Shown here one piece after another: positions 18,023 through 25,989 of a DNA stretch of 64,000 bases. This stretch comes from a virus, in IMG/VR virus record IMGVR_UViG_3300035670_011224, positions 62,001 through 126,000 of that record. The stretch is one strand, 5' to 3'. Every line of letters starts with the position of its first letter. Position 1 is the first letter of the stretch. A program made the translations under genes and the position numbers. A model generated the notes under the pieces. It was not told where the DNA came from. It ran no database searches and was given only the letters and a program-made list of their open reading frames with translations.

Positions 18023-18034
18023 GTAATATACACC
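18023..18034 (-). promoter_or_regulatory. Putative phage promoter, GGTGTAT motif (18001 unit)
   Basis: Reads GGTGTATATTAC on the minus strand, in the 55-base gap between the permuted SUMF gene and the small gene at 18001. It probably drives the small membrane genes and, by read-through, the first glycan island. Confidence 0.6.
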
Positions 18035-18056
18035 AAAGGTTAGGTTACTAAAATAT

Positions 18057-19520
18057 TTAAGAACAACTATAGTTACTATTTATTGGTCCATTACCATTAA
18101 CATCGGCAGTAACACATGTTGGATCGGTGTCACTTTGAGTGGCATAATTCCAGTATCCTGCGTTAGTACCGCGGCCTTTGTAATAAGCCGCTTTGTACCA
18201 TTCATTTTCACTAGGAATAAAATAGTTAGCATTAACATTACGAGTAATACTCACTCCAGAAGTTGCTCCATTTAGAGTATAAGCTCCGTCTTCGGTAGTA
18301 GTATTATCTTGGTTTCCAGAGGACTTACCATTATGTAACCAGTTGCAATATCTTGCACAATCAAACCAGCTAACATAAACTACGGGTTTGTTCCCCATAT
18401 TGGTCTTAACGGTGTAGGTATAGCTTCCGCTAGAACCAGATCGAGTTATGCCGCCTCTAGCACCGCTATCCATATTTGTATTGTATAAATTGTAAGTATC
18501 AGTACTCGCTACTGCGTTAAGAAATTCCGCATACTCACAATTGGTAACATGATATTGAGCAATACTATACACATAGTTTACGATTCCATAACCAGTACTA
18601 TCAGCACTATTATAAACATCACCAACACTAACAAAATATGAAAGAGATAAAGGGTTAAGGGAACTTGCAAGACGAAAACCGAGGTAGATGTTTTCAACCA
18701 ACGGGAGGTCTGCGGCACTACTGGAGGACGACACGCTGGACGCGCTGGCGACCCCCCAGTTGCCGCCCCGAGCAACACGAGACGAGCCTGTAATAGCTTC
18801 GGTCCAATTCCACACATTTCCGCTCTGGTCATATGTTCCATAAGCACTTGGCCCGCCATTACTTCCAACGGTTGTAACATTACCATCTTGACCATTCCAA
18901 TCAGCGCAAATGTTAAAATTAGCACTATTGGCCCCTATTGGAAAAGGCGGAAGTGTTGGCGTAGGGGTTATCGTTGTAGTAGGAGTTGGCGTAATGGTGT
19001 TGGTTGGCGTGTTAGTAGGCGTAATGGTGTTGGTTGGCGTGTTAGTAGGCGTAATGGTGTTGGTTGGCGTAATGGTGTTGGTTGGCGTAATAGTATTGGT
19101 TGGCGTAATAGTGTTGGTAGGTGTAATAGTTGAGGTCACTGTATTTGTTGGAGTAACGCTATTTGTTGGAGTAGGAGTATTCGTCTCGGTAGTAGTTGGT
19201 GTTGCTGTAGGTGTTGATGTAGCCGTATTAGTCGGAGTAACTGTTGGTGTAGCCGTATTAGTCGGAGTAACTGTTGGTGTAGCCGTATTAGTCGGAGTAA
19301 CTGTTGGTGTAGCCGTATTAGTCGGAGTAACTGTTGGTGTTGTTGTTGGAGTAATACTACTGGTAGGAGTAACGGTGTTTGTTGGAGATACCGATGGCGT
19401 AACCGACGTTGTCGGGGTAATAGTTGGAGTTGTGCTATTTGTCGGAGTTATACTCGGCGTGATCGTCGGCGTGGGGGAAGGTATGATAGGACAACATTTA
19501 ATATTAACAATATTTTTCAT
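18057..19520 (-). CDS. Circularly permuted SUMF-domain protein with variable-region-like patch
   Basis: 487 residues. Residues about 12-190 are Thr-Pro repeats. Residues about 193-288 are the normally C-terminal half of a SUMF/FGE domain ([44 protein letters not shown]). Residues about 295-487 are the normally N-terminal half ([75 protein letters not shown]). Joining the end to the start of the first half restores the usual planctomycete-type domain. Positions 18664-18800 are GC-rich and adenine-poor on the coding strand, unlike the rest of the gene. Probably a displayed binding protein on a long stalk. Confidence 0.8.
   Translation of the reverse strand: MKNIVNIKCCPIIPSPTPTITPSITPTNSTTPTITPTTSVTPSVSPTNTVTPTSSITPTTTPTVTPTNTATPTVTPTNTATPTVTPTNTATPTVTPTNTATSTPTATPTTTETNTPTPTNSVTPTNTVTSTITPTNTITPTNTITPTNTITPTNTITPTNTPTNTITPTNTPTNTITPTPTTTITPTPTLPPFPIGANSANFNICADWNGQDGNVTTVGSNGGPSAYGTYDQSGNVWNWTEAITGSSRVARGGNWGVASASSVSSSSSAADLPLVENIYLGFRLASSLNPLSLSYFVSVGDVYNSADSTGYGIVNYVYSIAQYHVTNCEYAEFLNAVASTDTYNLYNTNMDSGARGGITRSGSSGSYTYTVKTNMGNKPVVYVSWFDCARYCNWLHNGKSSGNQDNTTTEDGAYTLNGATSGVSITRNVNANYFIPSENEWYKAAYYKGRGTNAGYWNYATQSDTDPTCVTADVNGNGPINSNYSCS
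18664..18800 (-). other. Candidate DGR-type variable region
   Basis: This stretch codes the segment from [11 protein letters not shown] to GFRLAS. By hand count positions 18721-18780 are 43/60 G+C and the coding strand has only 5 A in 60, in a genome near 30% G+C. The codons between GGNW and GFRLA are mostly NNC/NNG types giving small residues ([13 protein letters not shown]). Diversity-generating retroelements replace template adenines in exactly this part of SUMF/C-type-lectin folds and end at a GC-rich site before GFR. No template repeat or reverse transcriptase is present in the window. Confidence 0.45.
18989..19110 (-). repeat. 30-base tandem repeats, Thr-Pro coding (first block)
   Basis: Near-identical 30-base units starting with ggcgtaatggtgttggttgg, two full copies followed by shorter 15-18 base derivatives. 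They are contiguous, in frame and code [10 protein letters not shown]-type units. Confidence 0.85.
19219..19338 (-). repeat. Four perfect 30-base tandem repeats
   Basis: Four identical 30-base units starting gtagccgtattagtcggagt at 19219, 19249, 19279 and 19309. Each codes [10 protein letters not shown]-type decapeptides. Perfect identity suggests recent expansion by slippage or recombination. Confidence 0.95.
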
Positions 19521-19807
19521 GATGATGCTAAAGGAATATTGCTTAATTGTCCTTCTATAGTAGTTAGTCTACTATCCAATGTTTGTAATTGAATATTGAG
19601 TAATGTAGAAGTTTGTTCTAGTGTGGTATTTAACAGATTGAAAGTATTGATGGAGGGCACGGTGTCAACGGGTTTTGAATACGGAAATTCTACTATAACT
19701 AAAGATGGAGGACTAGTGTCTTGATTAATAGCCCATACTTGGTACTCTGGTAATGGAGGTAAACTAAATGGTAGTCCACTTATACTTATTAGTCTTGGTA
19801 AATTCAT
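19517..19807 (-). CDS. Unknown small protein with C-terminal coiled coil
   Basis: 96 residues. A Pro-rich N-terminal half ([16 protein letters not shown]) is followed by a Thr/Leu/Gln heptad-like segment (about 55-90: [20 protein letters not shown]) that should form a coiled coil, as in trimeric fibre parts. Its stop overlaps the start of the permuted SUMF gene (ATGA), suggesting a stoichiometric partner. Confidence 0.65.
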   Translation of the reverse strand: MNLPRLISISGLPFSLPPLPEYQVWAINQDTSPPSLVIVEFPYSKPVDTVPSINTFNLLNTTLEQTSTLLNIQLQTLDSRLTTIEGQLSNIPLASS

Positions 19808-19827
19808 AATAAACTCATATTATATAT

Positions 19828-21774
19828 TTATGAAGATAAATAATCAAAACCATAGTCTGGTAATTTTTGTAATGGAAATCCATCAAAGTCACTAAAAGCG
19901 TATGCTCCATTACCTTTTAACATACCGGCTGCTACATCTGCTTTTATTAAAAATGATCCGTTTGGAATAGTGTCCCATTCAGGATGTCCTCCAGAGTTCC
20001 AACTATTCCCACACCAAACAGCCCTTCCGTTTCTTCTAACATACATAATATGATTAGGAATAGTAGCACAATATATTTTACCATTATAAGGTAATAATAT
20101 TGGTTTTGTTCCATTATGTTCTCTTGGTGTTAGTGAAATTTCTTTTATATTAAGTCTATATTCTTTATGTCTAGTTATATTTTTATGACCATTTTTTCCA
20201 TTATCTCTACCAATACGATCAACCTCTATTATATCTGCGGCTAATCCTATTTTTAGTATTAGTTCTTGCATATCATCTGCTAGTTTTTTTGAGGATGTAT
20301 AATAATTAATTTTACCATTAGACCTAGAACCGTCTCCTAGCATCATAGCATCAAAAAATATTTTTTGTTGTCTTGATGACAAATTTTTTATATAGTCTGG
20401 GATATATTTTTGATGAGCTTTACCATAAATTTTCAATTTATTATATAAGTTTTTGTCATAAGACACCATATTCGAAGAAAATCTAAATGGTAGCTTATTT
20501 ATACAATTTTGTATTATTTCTCTTGATTCTTTTTTATTCTGACTTATACCAACTAATCCATAATATTTAATATCTCCATTAGACATTACTTTTTTATGAT
20601 TACAAGTATGTCCTTCAGAAATAAAATATCCTAAAAATTCTAACCATAAGTCCATAGATATAATATTTGAGCCTATTTTTATATTCTCGACTTCTTCTCC
20701 TTTCCATTTTGCATTTTTTTTAATATGAATATATTTAGGGCAATTTTGTGATTCTATTAATTGCCAAGAATCAATTCTATCTAAATCAGAATTTAACTTA
20801 CCAATATACATATTATGATTATCTGTAACCAATAAATCTACTCCTCTAAAATGATAATGATTTAAATAGCCATTATAATCATACTCAAATTTTTGTTGAA
20901 TTTGTTGCCACTCTAAATAATGATTATTGGGATTTAATGTTGCTAATATGTCAGTGTCTGTTAAGTTTTTAAATAATTTCCATCCTGTTTTAGTAAGCAC
21001 TTCAGTATCGTCTGAATAACAACCCCAACTATTTTGTACTAAAAACGCTGGTTCACTACCAGTATCATCACAAGCAATCCAGGCCATAGCGTGAGCCCAA
21101 GAACCTTGTGGTTTAGCAAAACCCTTATTATCTCTTTTATTACTAAAACCATACATACTACAAACACTAATACCATAACCATTAGCTAAGGCATCTCGTG
21201 CTTCTTCTACTGTTCTTACTAAACTAACAGTTTTTACTTGATGATCATTAGCTAAATCTATAACTTTATCTGGTAGTCCTCGTCCTCCCCAACCAGCACC
21301 TAGCATACCTTGATATTTTGTTAAATCTATAACACCCTTATAATCTTTTCTGACTAAAACTCCACCATACTTACTTACAAATTCTGCTGCTCTAGCACAA
21401 CTCATACCCTGACCACCATGTCCTCTTGCTCCATAAATAGCTTCTGTTGCTCCTCTTGCTATCCATGCTTCTCTATTTCTCTTAACATCTATTTCTACAG
21501 CACGAGTAACATCTACCGCATTACGGGTAGAGTGGCTAACACAGTCACTCGTCACCTGACGCTCATTATATGGATTCTTATCAAACTTCAAAACACTTTT
21601 GTATGGAGTAGATAGTTTACCCTTGCCTGTCCCAACTATTCTTTTTGCTCCATCACCAAAATAAGCATATTTAGAAACTTCTAATAAATGATCAAAAATA
21701 TGCTGTTCCCACAAGCACCCTTGAAATCCATCCTTATAAAGTTTGTATAATTGTTCTGGTGAGTATCTAGCCAT
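19828..21774 (-). CDS. Papain-like (C1-type) cysteine peptidase interrupted by an intein
   Basis: 648 residues before splicing. The peptidase parts show the catalytic Cys in TSDCVSHSTR (C78), the His in SWAHAMAWIACDD (H228) and the Asn in LVQNSWG (N248), the Cys-His-Asn order of C1 peptidases. An intein occupies about C252 to N590 with Ser591 as the +1 residue. After splicing a protein of about 309 residues with NSWG-SWNSGG would result. No signal peptide, so it probably acts in the virion or cytoplasm, for example maturing the large fibre proteins around it. Its ATG overlaps the TAA of the next gene upstream. Confidence 0.8.
   Translation of the reverse strand: MARYSPEQLYKLYKDGFQGCLWEQHIFDHLLEVSKYAYFGDGAKRIVGTGKGKLSTPYKSVLKFDKNPYNERQVTSDCVSHSTRNAVDVTRAVEIDVKRNREAWIARGATEAIYGARGHGGQGMSCARAAEFVSKYGGVLVRKDYKGVIDLTKYQGMLGAGWGGRGLPDKVIDLANDHQVKTVSLVRTVEEARDALANGYGISVCSMYGFSNKRDNKGFAKPQGSWAHAMAWIACDDTGSEPAFLVQNSWGCYSDDTEVLTKTGWKLFKNLTDTDILATLNPNNHYLEWQQIQQKFEYDYNGYLNHYHFRGVDLLVTDNHNMYIGKLNSDLDRIDSWQLIESQNCPKYIHIKKNAKWKGEEVENIKIGSNIISMDLWLEFLGYFISEGHTCNHKKVMSNGDIKYYGLVGISQNKKESREIIQNCINKLPFRFSSNMVSYDKNLYNKLKIYGKAHQKYIPDYIKNLSSRQQKIFFDAMMLGDGSRSNGKINYYTSSKKLADDMQELILKIGLAADIIEVDRIGRDNGKNGHKNITRHKEYRLNIKEISLTPREHNGTKPILLPYNGKIYCATIPNHIMYVRRNGRAVWCGNSWNSGGHPEWDTIPNGSFLIKADVAAGMLKGNGAYAFSDFDGFPLQKLPDYGFDYLSS
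20005..21021 (-). mobile_element. Intein with LAGLIDADG-type homing endonuclease
   Basis: Codes about 339 residues. It starts with Cys252 (CYSDDTEVLTKTGWKLFKNL). Block B has T317-x-x-H320 (VTDNHNMY). Two DOD motifs follow: LGYFISEG (about 381-388) and FFDAMMLGDGS (about 473-483). It ends with AVWCGN before Ser. The penultimate residue is Gly, not the usual His. The codons are AT-rich like the genome. It sits directly after the catalytic Asn motif of the host peptidase. Confidence 0.85.
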
Positions 21775-22274
21775 TATTTACTACCCTCATAAAAAGCCCA
21801 TGCTAAACCATTAAAAGCTTCTACGGCCTTTTTCCTAAGTTCAGGATCTAGGGCTACATTATCGTCTCCGATATGCTGTACAACAACATAAGTAGCGGCC
21901 TGCGTTAGATCAGGATATTTACCCTTAAGATCAAGATTATAAAAAGCTCCAGCTATTTTATTAGCTTCTCTAATTTCATCGGTATTTTTAATTACTTCAT
22001 TTTCACCATCTAGTTCTATTAGTCTTGCCAAGTCAGAGAATAATCCGCTTAATTTCACACCATCAACTGATCGATCCGAGCTTCCGGATTTTAGGATCTC
22101 GGTTACTTTTTCACAATTATCCTTTAGTAACGGATCCAACGGAGCTAATACCGATGGAATATGATTTATTGGATTGGTGGATAGATTATTTTTAATAACT
22201 GGTCCAAGTAATCCGTATGTTAATAATAGTCCTCCAATAACTAGAACTATTATATTGGTATTTTTAATATTCAT
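21774..22274 (-). CDS. Unknown membrane-anchored protein, 166 aa
   Basis: The start is the ATG at 22274: it overlaps the upstream TGA (ATGA) and has an AGGAG ribosome-binding site at good distance. Residues about 5-27 are one membrane helix (IIVLVIGGLLLTYGLLGP). The remainder is a soluble helical domain with no recognised family. It lies next to the peptidase gene. Confidence 0.65.
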   Translation of the reverse strand: MNIKNTNIIVLVIGGLLLTYGLLGPVIKNNLSTNPINHIPSVLAPLDPLLKDNCEKVTEILKSGSSDRSVDGVKLSGLFSDLARLIELDGENEVIKNTDEIREANKIAGAFYNLDLKGKYPDLTQAATYVVVQHIGDDNVALDPELRKKAVEAFNGLAWAFYEGSK

Positions 22275-22606
22275 TTTGTCTCCTGGCCGCATGTGTTGGG
22301 ACTAAGATGTGGAAATGCGCTATCTAAAACCTCAACAGCTTTTGGACACTTCATTTTTTCTGCTAAATCCCTAGTATTTTTCCAACTACTAATTAATTTT
22401 AGAAAATCATTATCATTTTTTGCAACAGCAGATTCTGTACTGACTCTGTTTATCAATTTACCAATAAGCCCAGAGACATAATCTTTAACTGGTACTAATT
22501 TATCCTTAAATAGTACAAATAATATAAGAGCGGCTCCTCCATAAACCATTAGATCTGTTCCTGATAATCTACTACTAAATTCTTGAAAACTTTCGGCATA
22601 ATTCAT
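22271..22606 (-). CDS. Unknown membrane protein, 111 aa
   Basis: One membrane helix near residues 18-34 (LMVYGGAALILFVLFKD) followed by a helical C-terminal domain with two cysteines (C86 and C106 region). A good AAGGA site precedes the ATG. Not recognised; it belongs to a group of five small membrane genes at 21774-23316. Confidence 0.65.
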   Translation of the reverse strand: MNYAESFQEFSSRLSGTDLMVYGGAALILFVLFKDKLVPVKDYVSGLIGKLINRVSTESAVAKNDNDFLKLISSWKNTRDLAEKMKCPKAVEVLDSAFPHLSPNTCGQETK

Positions 22607-22619
22607 AAGATTCGTCCTT

Positions 22620-23048
22620 TCAGACTAGATAATTGTGTTGAACTGTTAATTTTGGTTTAAAAACACCCGCTTCTCTAAAGATTTTAACCATACTATCAAT
22701 TGTTGAACTGACCAAAATCATGAGAAAACTTTTAACATAAGAATGAATGTACCCTTCTATTATGTGCGGCACAACTGGAATGTCAACTGCTAAAAATAAG
22801 CTATCGTAAAATTTACTAATCATGCTCATAGCTAGCTCTTTTTTTTGTGGACTACTTAAATCCCGACCAATAATTTCTATAATTTGAATGATACTAGCTA
22901 TTGCTAATTGCAATAGTTTCCATGCTTGATCTATTGCAAATCTTTTAATATCCTTATATGATTCTTTTGTTCTACTTATTAGTTTTTCTACTTCGTTTAG
23001 TATTAGTTCTTGGCTTTTTGGTGTTTCTGGACTTTCTTGGTTTGTCAT
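22620..23048 (-). CDS. Unknown helical protein, 142 aa
   Basis: The start is the ATG at 23048, which has a strong GAGGAG ribosome-binding site; a TTG at 23087 would add 13 unlikely residues. The first 77 bases overlap the end of the next gene upstream in another frame. The protein is helical with two hydrophobic stretches (about 50-65 and 105-120) that may contact the membrane. No family recognised. Confidence 0.65.
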   Translation of the reverse strand: MTNQESPETPKSQELILNEVEKLISRTKESYKDIKRFAIDQAWKLLQLAIASIIQIIEIIGRDLSSPQKKELAMSMISKFYDSLFLAVDIPVVPHIIEGYIHSYVKSFLMILVSSTIDSMVKIFREAGVFKPKLTVQHNYLV

Positions 23049-23316
23049 CTTTTTTCTCCTCATTAACAACTGGTACGGTATTGACAACTTCTGGTGTAAT
23101 TTCTGTTTTAATATTTTTTCTACTATTAATATACTTATATAATATTACAAATTGACCACCAATGAGAATGCAACTTTCTACAGCATGACTAACAACACTA
23201 ATAAGTTCTTCTTTATTAGTATGATCATTAATGATACCGGTCAGATATAATCCACTAAAAATAAAACTAACGAGTGTAAACCAGAACTCACTTGTGCGAT
23301 AGCCGGGTTTAATCAT
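22972..23316 (-). CDS. Small membrane protein, holin-like candidate
   Basis: 114 residues: two hydrophobic helices (about 11-28, FWFTLVSFIFSGLYLTGI, and 48-64) and a long basic tail (KPRKSRNTKKPRTNTKRS). Two helices plus a charged tail fit some phage holins, but no lysin was recognised beside it, so the holin call is only a suggestion. First gene after a GGTGTAT motif and a GGAGA ribosome-binding site. Confidence 0.6.
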   Translation of the reverse strand: MIKPGYRTSEFWFTLVSFIFSGLYLTGIINDHTNKEELISVVSHAVESCILIGGQFVILYKYINSRKNIKTEITPEVVNTVPVVNEEKKDDKPRKSRNTKKPRTNTKRSRKTNK

Positions 23317-23343
23317 AATTTATCTCCAAAAATAAATACTAAA

Positions 23344-23355
23344 TAACAATACACC
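23344..23355 (-). promoter_or_regulatory. Putative phage promoter, GGTGTAT motif (23316 unit)
   Basis: Reads GGTGTATTGTTA on the minus strand, 28 bases before the ATG of the holin-like gene. It lies in the gap after the broken glycosyltransferase fragment. Confidence 0.5.
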
Positions 23356-23378
23356 ATACTGATTTTTATTATTGTTTA

Positions 23379-23492
23379 TCAAATTTTACGGTTTTTAAAG
23401 CTTGATTGAATATATTTTGTTTTATATCGTAAAAATATTCCGTTGTAATTATCGTATGTTGCCATGCCAACTGTTAATAATTTTTGACTCAT
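23379..23492 (-). pseudogene. Remnant of a glycosyltransferase N-terminus
   Basis: 37 codons from ATG at 23492 to TGA. The product starts MSQKLLTVGMATYDNYNGIF, which closely resembles the first strand and helix of GT2-type enzymes (LTVGMATYDDYDGVYF). It ends after about 35 residues in a basic, unrelated tail. It follows the sulfotransferase-like gene by 4 bases. Most likely a decayed gene cut by a deletion. Confidence 0.5.
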
Positions 23493-23496
23493 AAAA

Positions 23497-23973
23497 TTAT
23501 TGATTCACCAATGACTCCCATAATTCAATATCTGTTGCATATATTTCACGAACTCTATTTTCTTGTTCTGGCGTTAAAACGGGTTTATTTTCACTAGCAT
23601 CCAAATGTGGCAATGGCACGGTAATTCCAAGCCAATCTGCACAGTCTTGTAGTTGCGTTTCAAATAAAAATGCTCTGTCATAATTTGTAATATGGCAGAA
23701 CTCACAACCGTATATTGGATTTTCTAATTGTTCTTCAACTGTTCTATTTCTATGAGCCACCATAGATCGAAATCTTTCAATTGGATTTCTAACAATAACA
23801 CATTTTTGACCATTGTCTTGGCTAATTGGATAAAAATAAGCAGGATGATAAGAGTCTGTTATTTCTATATCTGGATAAAAGGATTGTAACATAGCCATTG
23901 CTATTGAGTGCGATCCACTGCGAGGAATTAGAATTATACTATTTCCATTCGGGCTTGTTAATATGCTTGGCAT
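23497..23973 (-). CDS. Sulfotransferase-like protein, 158 aa
   Basis: Two PAPS-site elements are visible: LIPRSGSHSIAMAML (about 15-29) and CVIVRNPIERFRSMVAHR (about 58-75). Relatives are usually longer than 200 residues, so this is a compact or minimal version. It follows a large repeat protein by 2 bases. A role in sulfating a fibre glycan is inferred from family and context. Confidence 0.65.
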   Translation of the reverse strand: MPSILTSPNGNSIILIPRSGSHSIAMAMLQSFYPDIEITDSYHPAYFYPISQDNGQKCVIVRNPIERFRSMVAHRNRTVEEQLENPIYGCEFCHITNYDRAFLFETQLQDCADWLGITVPLPHLDASENKPVLTPEQENRVREIYATDIELWESLVNQ

Positions 23974-23975
23974 AA

Positions 23976-25379
23976 TTATGTAAAGTAAAGTATTACTGCT
24001 CCTGTTTCTCTAGTTTCATTTGTACCGTATCCATTACCGCCACCTATACCACCAGAAATAAATCCTCCTACTTTATTAAAATAGCTACCAGCACCAAATA
24101 CATTTGGATTACTAGGATTAATATTTTCTATATTTGTGGTTGGGTCTATTCCTAATAGATTTAATACGGCAAATAGACCATCTACATCTGTTGCTTTAAA
24201 TACTATATGTCCTCCAATATTTTGTGAGGTATTTCCACCAACCGCCCCCGCAGACCAAACTCCGTTACCCAAATATTGTGTTGATCCTCCTATAGCTCCA
24301 CCGTCTCCGCCAGAAAATTCTCCACCGTTAAATTTGAGAGTTCCATTGCTTGCTCTACCGCCACCAAATCCAGTAATAGTCGTTCCATTATATGTTACTG
24401 TTGTATTATTACCGGGCGCATCAAAATTGGTATTACTAACAGCAGCACCAACTGTATAAGCTACAGAAGAGCCACTATTAACATTCCAAGTTTTATATGC
24501 TGTTCCACCAGCGGATCTTTGATAATTTCCACCACTTCCAATAGCCCATGCTTTCATAGTGGTGGCACCAGTTGGTACTGTATATGAAGAACCCGTTGTT
24601 AGCACGACTGCCATTGGTGAAAATTGTGTCGCAGTGGTGGGTGTTGTCGTTGGTGTTGCTGTTGTTGTTGGGGTTGTTGTTGCTGTTGTTGGGGTTGTTG
24701 TTGGAGTTTCTGTTGGTGTTGTTGTGGGTGTTGTTGTGGTGGTTATGCTTGCTATTGATAATATCGCTGTAGCGGTGGGGTTCTGCCCATATGGACCTTC
24801 ATCTTTCATCCAGCGAACGACAAGATGCTCGCCCTCAGTCACAGAGGCAGTGCCGGTCAGCGTACTACCACCAATGGCGCTATTAGATATCGCAGTGCCG
24901 CCAGAGATAGTGGAGCTGCTTGACCATTCATGCTGACTAGGTGTTCCAGCATGACGAAACAGTCTTGCTTCGCCCTGATAACCGCTGCCAGAAAGCGATA
25001 TAGACCATGATAACGTTCCAGTCTGGTTGACCAACAGCCATACGCGATGATCCTCGTCATCTGTTGCAGCATTTCCGCCCCCTACAGTGACCGTCATCGG
25101 ACTGCCAGACGTTCCCTGACCAGACACGCTGTACTGATCTGGGAATGGATTTACGTTGTCAGCAGATGCCTTGTAATAATTAGAAAATGATAAATTGTTT
25201 TGTGCTGCTGGAGTAGCCGTGGGCGTAAGAGTGGTCGTTGTGGTTGGAGTTGGTGTAGGCGCAATCGTTGTGGTTTGACTCGGAGTTGGTGTGGGCGTAA
25301 TAGATTCCTCTGATTTTCTAACCTTGATAGATCCATTACTATTTAATGCTTTATTTAAATTAATTTTAAAAACAGTCAT
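23976..25379 (-). CDS. Repeat-linked fibre-like protein, 467 aa
   Basis: Order: short N-terminus, Thr-Pro repeats (about 27-60), a beta-rich domain (about 63-210, RVWLLVNQTGTLSWSISLSG), a second Thr-Pro stretch (about 212-250), then a Gly-rich beta domain (YTVPTGATTMKAWAIGSGG onward) of the kind found at the ends of phage tail proteins. The first beta domain (about 24780-25150) is close to 50% G+C, well above its surroundings, suggesting recent transfer. No signal peptide. Probably a virion appendage. Confidence 0.7.
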   Translation of the reverse strand: MTVFKINLNKALNSNGSIKVRKSEESITPTPTPSQTTTIAPTPTPTTTTTLTPTATPAAQNNLSFSNYYKASADNVNPFPDQYSVSGQGTSGSPMTVTVGGGNAATDDEDHRVWLLVNQTGTLSWSISLSGSGYQGEARLFRHAGTPSQHEWSSSSTISGGTAISNSAIGGSTLTGTASVTEGEHLVVRWMKDEGPYGQNPTATAILSIASITTTTTPTTTPTETPTTTPTTATTTPTTTATPTTTPTTATQFSPMAVVLTTGSSYTVPTGATTMKAWAIGSGGNYQRSAGGTAYKTWNVNSGSSVAYTVGAAVSNTNFDAPGNNTTVTYNGTTITGFGGGRASNGTLKFNGGEFSGGDGGAIGGSTQYLGNGVWSAGAVGGNTSQNIGGHIVFKATDVDGLFAVLNLLGIDPTTNIENINPSNPNVFGAGSYFNKVGGFISGGIGGGNGYGTNETRETGAVILYFT

Positions 25380-25389
25380 AATTTAAATC

Positions 25390-25593
25390 TTATAGAGTTC
25401 CTGAGCCTATTGTATAGTAGCGAATATCATCAAATCTTTCATCATATTTATTTTCTATATCAGTAATAACTGGTTTATTATAAACGTTAGAGTTTTGATA
25501 TTGAAAACTATTTGTAAAAGGAGAAGGAGATACTACAAGAGTGCCATGTTTGATAGCTTGATCACTTTTTGATAAACCAATATCATTTGCCAT
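25390..25593 (-). CDS. Unknown small protein, 67 aa
   Basis: Polar, Ser/Asn-rich, no membrane segment (MANDIGLSKSDQAIKHGTLV at the start). An AAAGGG ribosome-binding site precedes the ATG, and the gene fits exactly between its neighbours (10 and 1 bases). Possibly a small structural or assembly protein. Confidence 0.6.
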   Translation of the reverse strand: MANDIGLSKSDQAIKHGTLVVSPSPFTNSFQYQNSNVYNKPVITDIENKYDERFDDIRYYTIGSGTL

Positions 25594-25594
25594 A

Positions 25595-25915
25595 TTATGC
25601 CCTTTCTATTCTTTCTTCTAATGCTTCTAGTGTTTTGCCTAGTGTGACTAATTGAATTTTGAGTTCGTTCATAACTTCTGTGTTTCGTTGTAATGCAGAG
25701 GCGAACGCTGCTTGGCTCTCTTTATTAGCTGCTAATCTTTCCATAATAAATTGACGATCTTGAGAATACGGACTTTGAGTTTCTATCATATGTAAAACAT
25801 CATTTTTTGTGGCCATATTTTTTCCTACTGTTACCCAAAATCCCACAAGGGTCACAACTATTCCGAAACTTGTGGTAGCAACTACTTGCCAAAAATCGAT
25901 AATATTTTCATTCAT
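25595..25915 (-). CDS. Membrane-anchored coiled-coil protein, 106 aa
   Basis: One N-terminal membrane helix (about 9-30, WQVVATTSFGIVVTLVGFWV) and a long C-terminal coiled coil (about 55-106, with LKIQLVTLGKTLEALEERIE). No family recognised. First gene after a GGTGTATAAT motif. The topology resembles phage spanin or tail-anchoring proteins, but this is not proven. Confidence 0.65.
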   Translation of the reverse strand: MNENIIDFWQVVATTSFGIVVTLVGFWVTVGKNMATKNDVLHMIETQSPYSQDRQFIMERLAANKESQAAFASALQRNTEVMNELKIQLVTLGKTLEALEERIERA

Positions 25916-25951
25916 AATATAATCTCTATAGTTATGATTAGTAAAATAATA

Positions 25952-25963
25952 ATATTATACACC
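25952..25963 (-). promoter_or_regulatory. Putative phage promoter, GGTGTATAAT motif (25915 unit)
   Basis: Reads GGTGTATAATAT on the minus strand, 37 bases before the ATG at 25915. It contains a full TATAAT but has no TTGACA-like box 16-17 bases further upstream. Confidence 0.65.
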
Positions 25964-25989
25964 AAAATAAACTTATTAAATTTTATATA

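Noticed and set aside
18989-19338. Regular 30-base repeats considered as a CRISPR array
   Set aside because: Units are directly adjacent with no unique spacers, and they are in frame within a Thr-Pro coding stretch.
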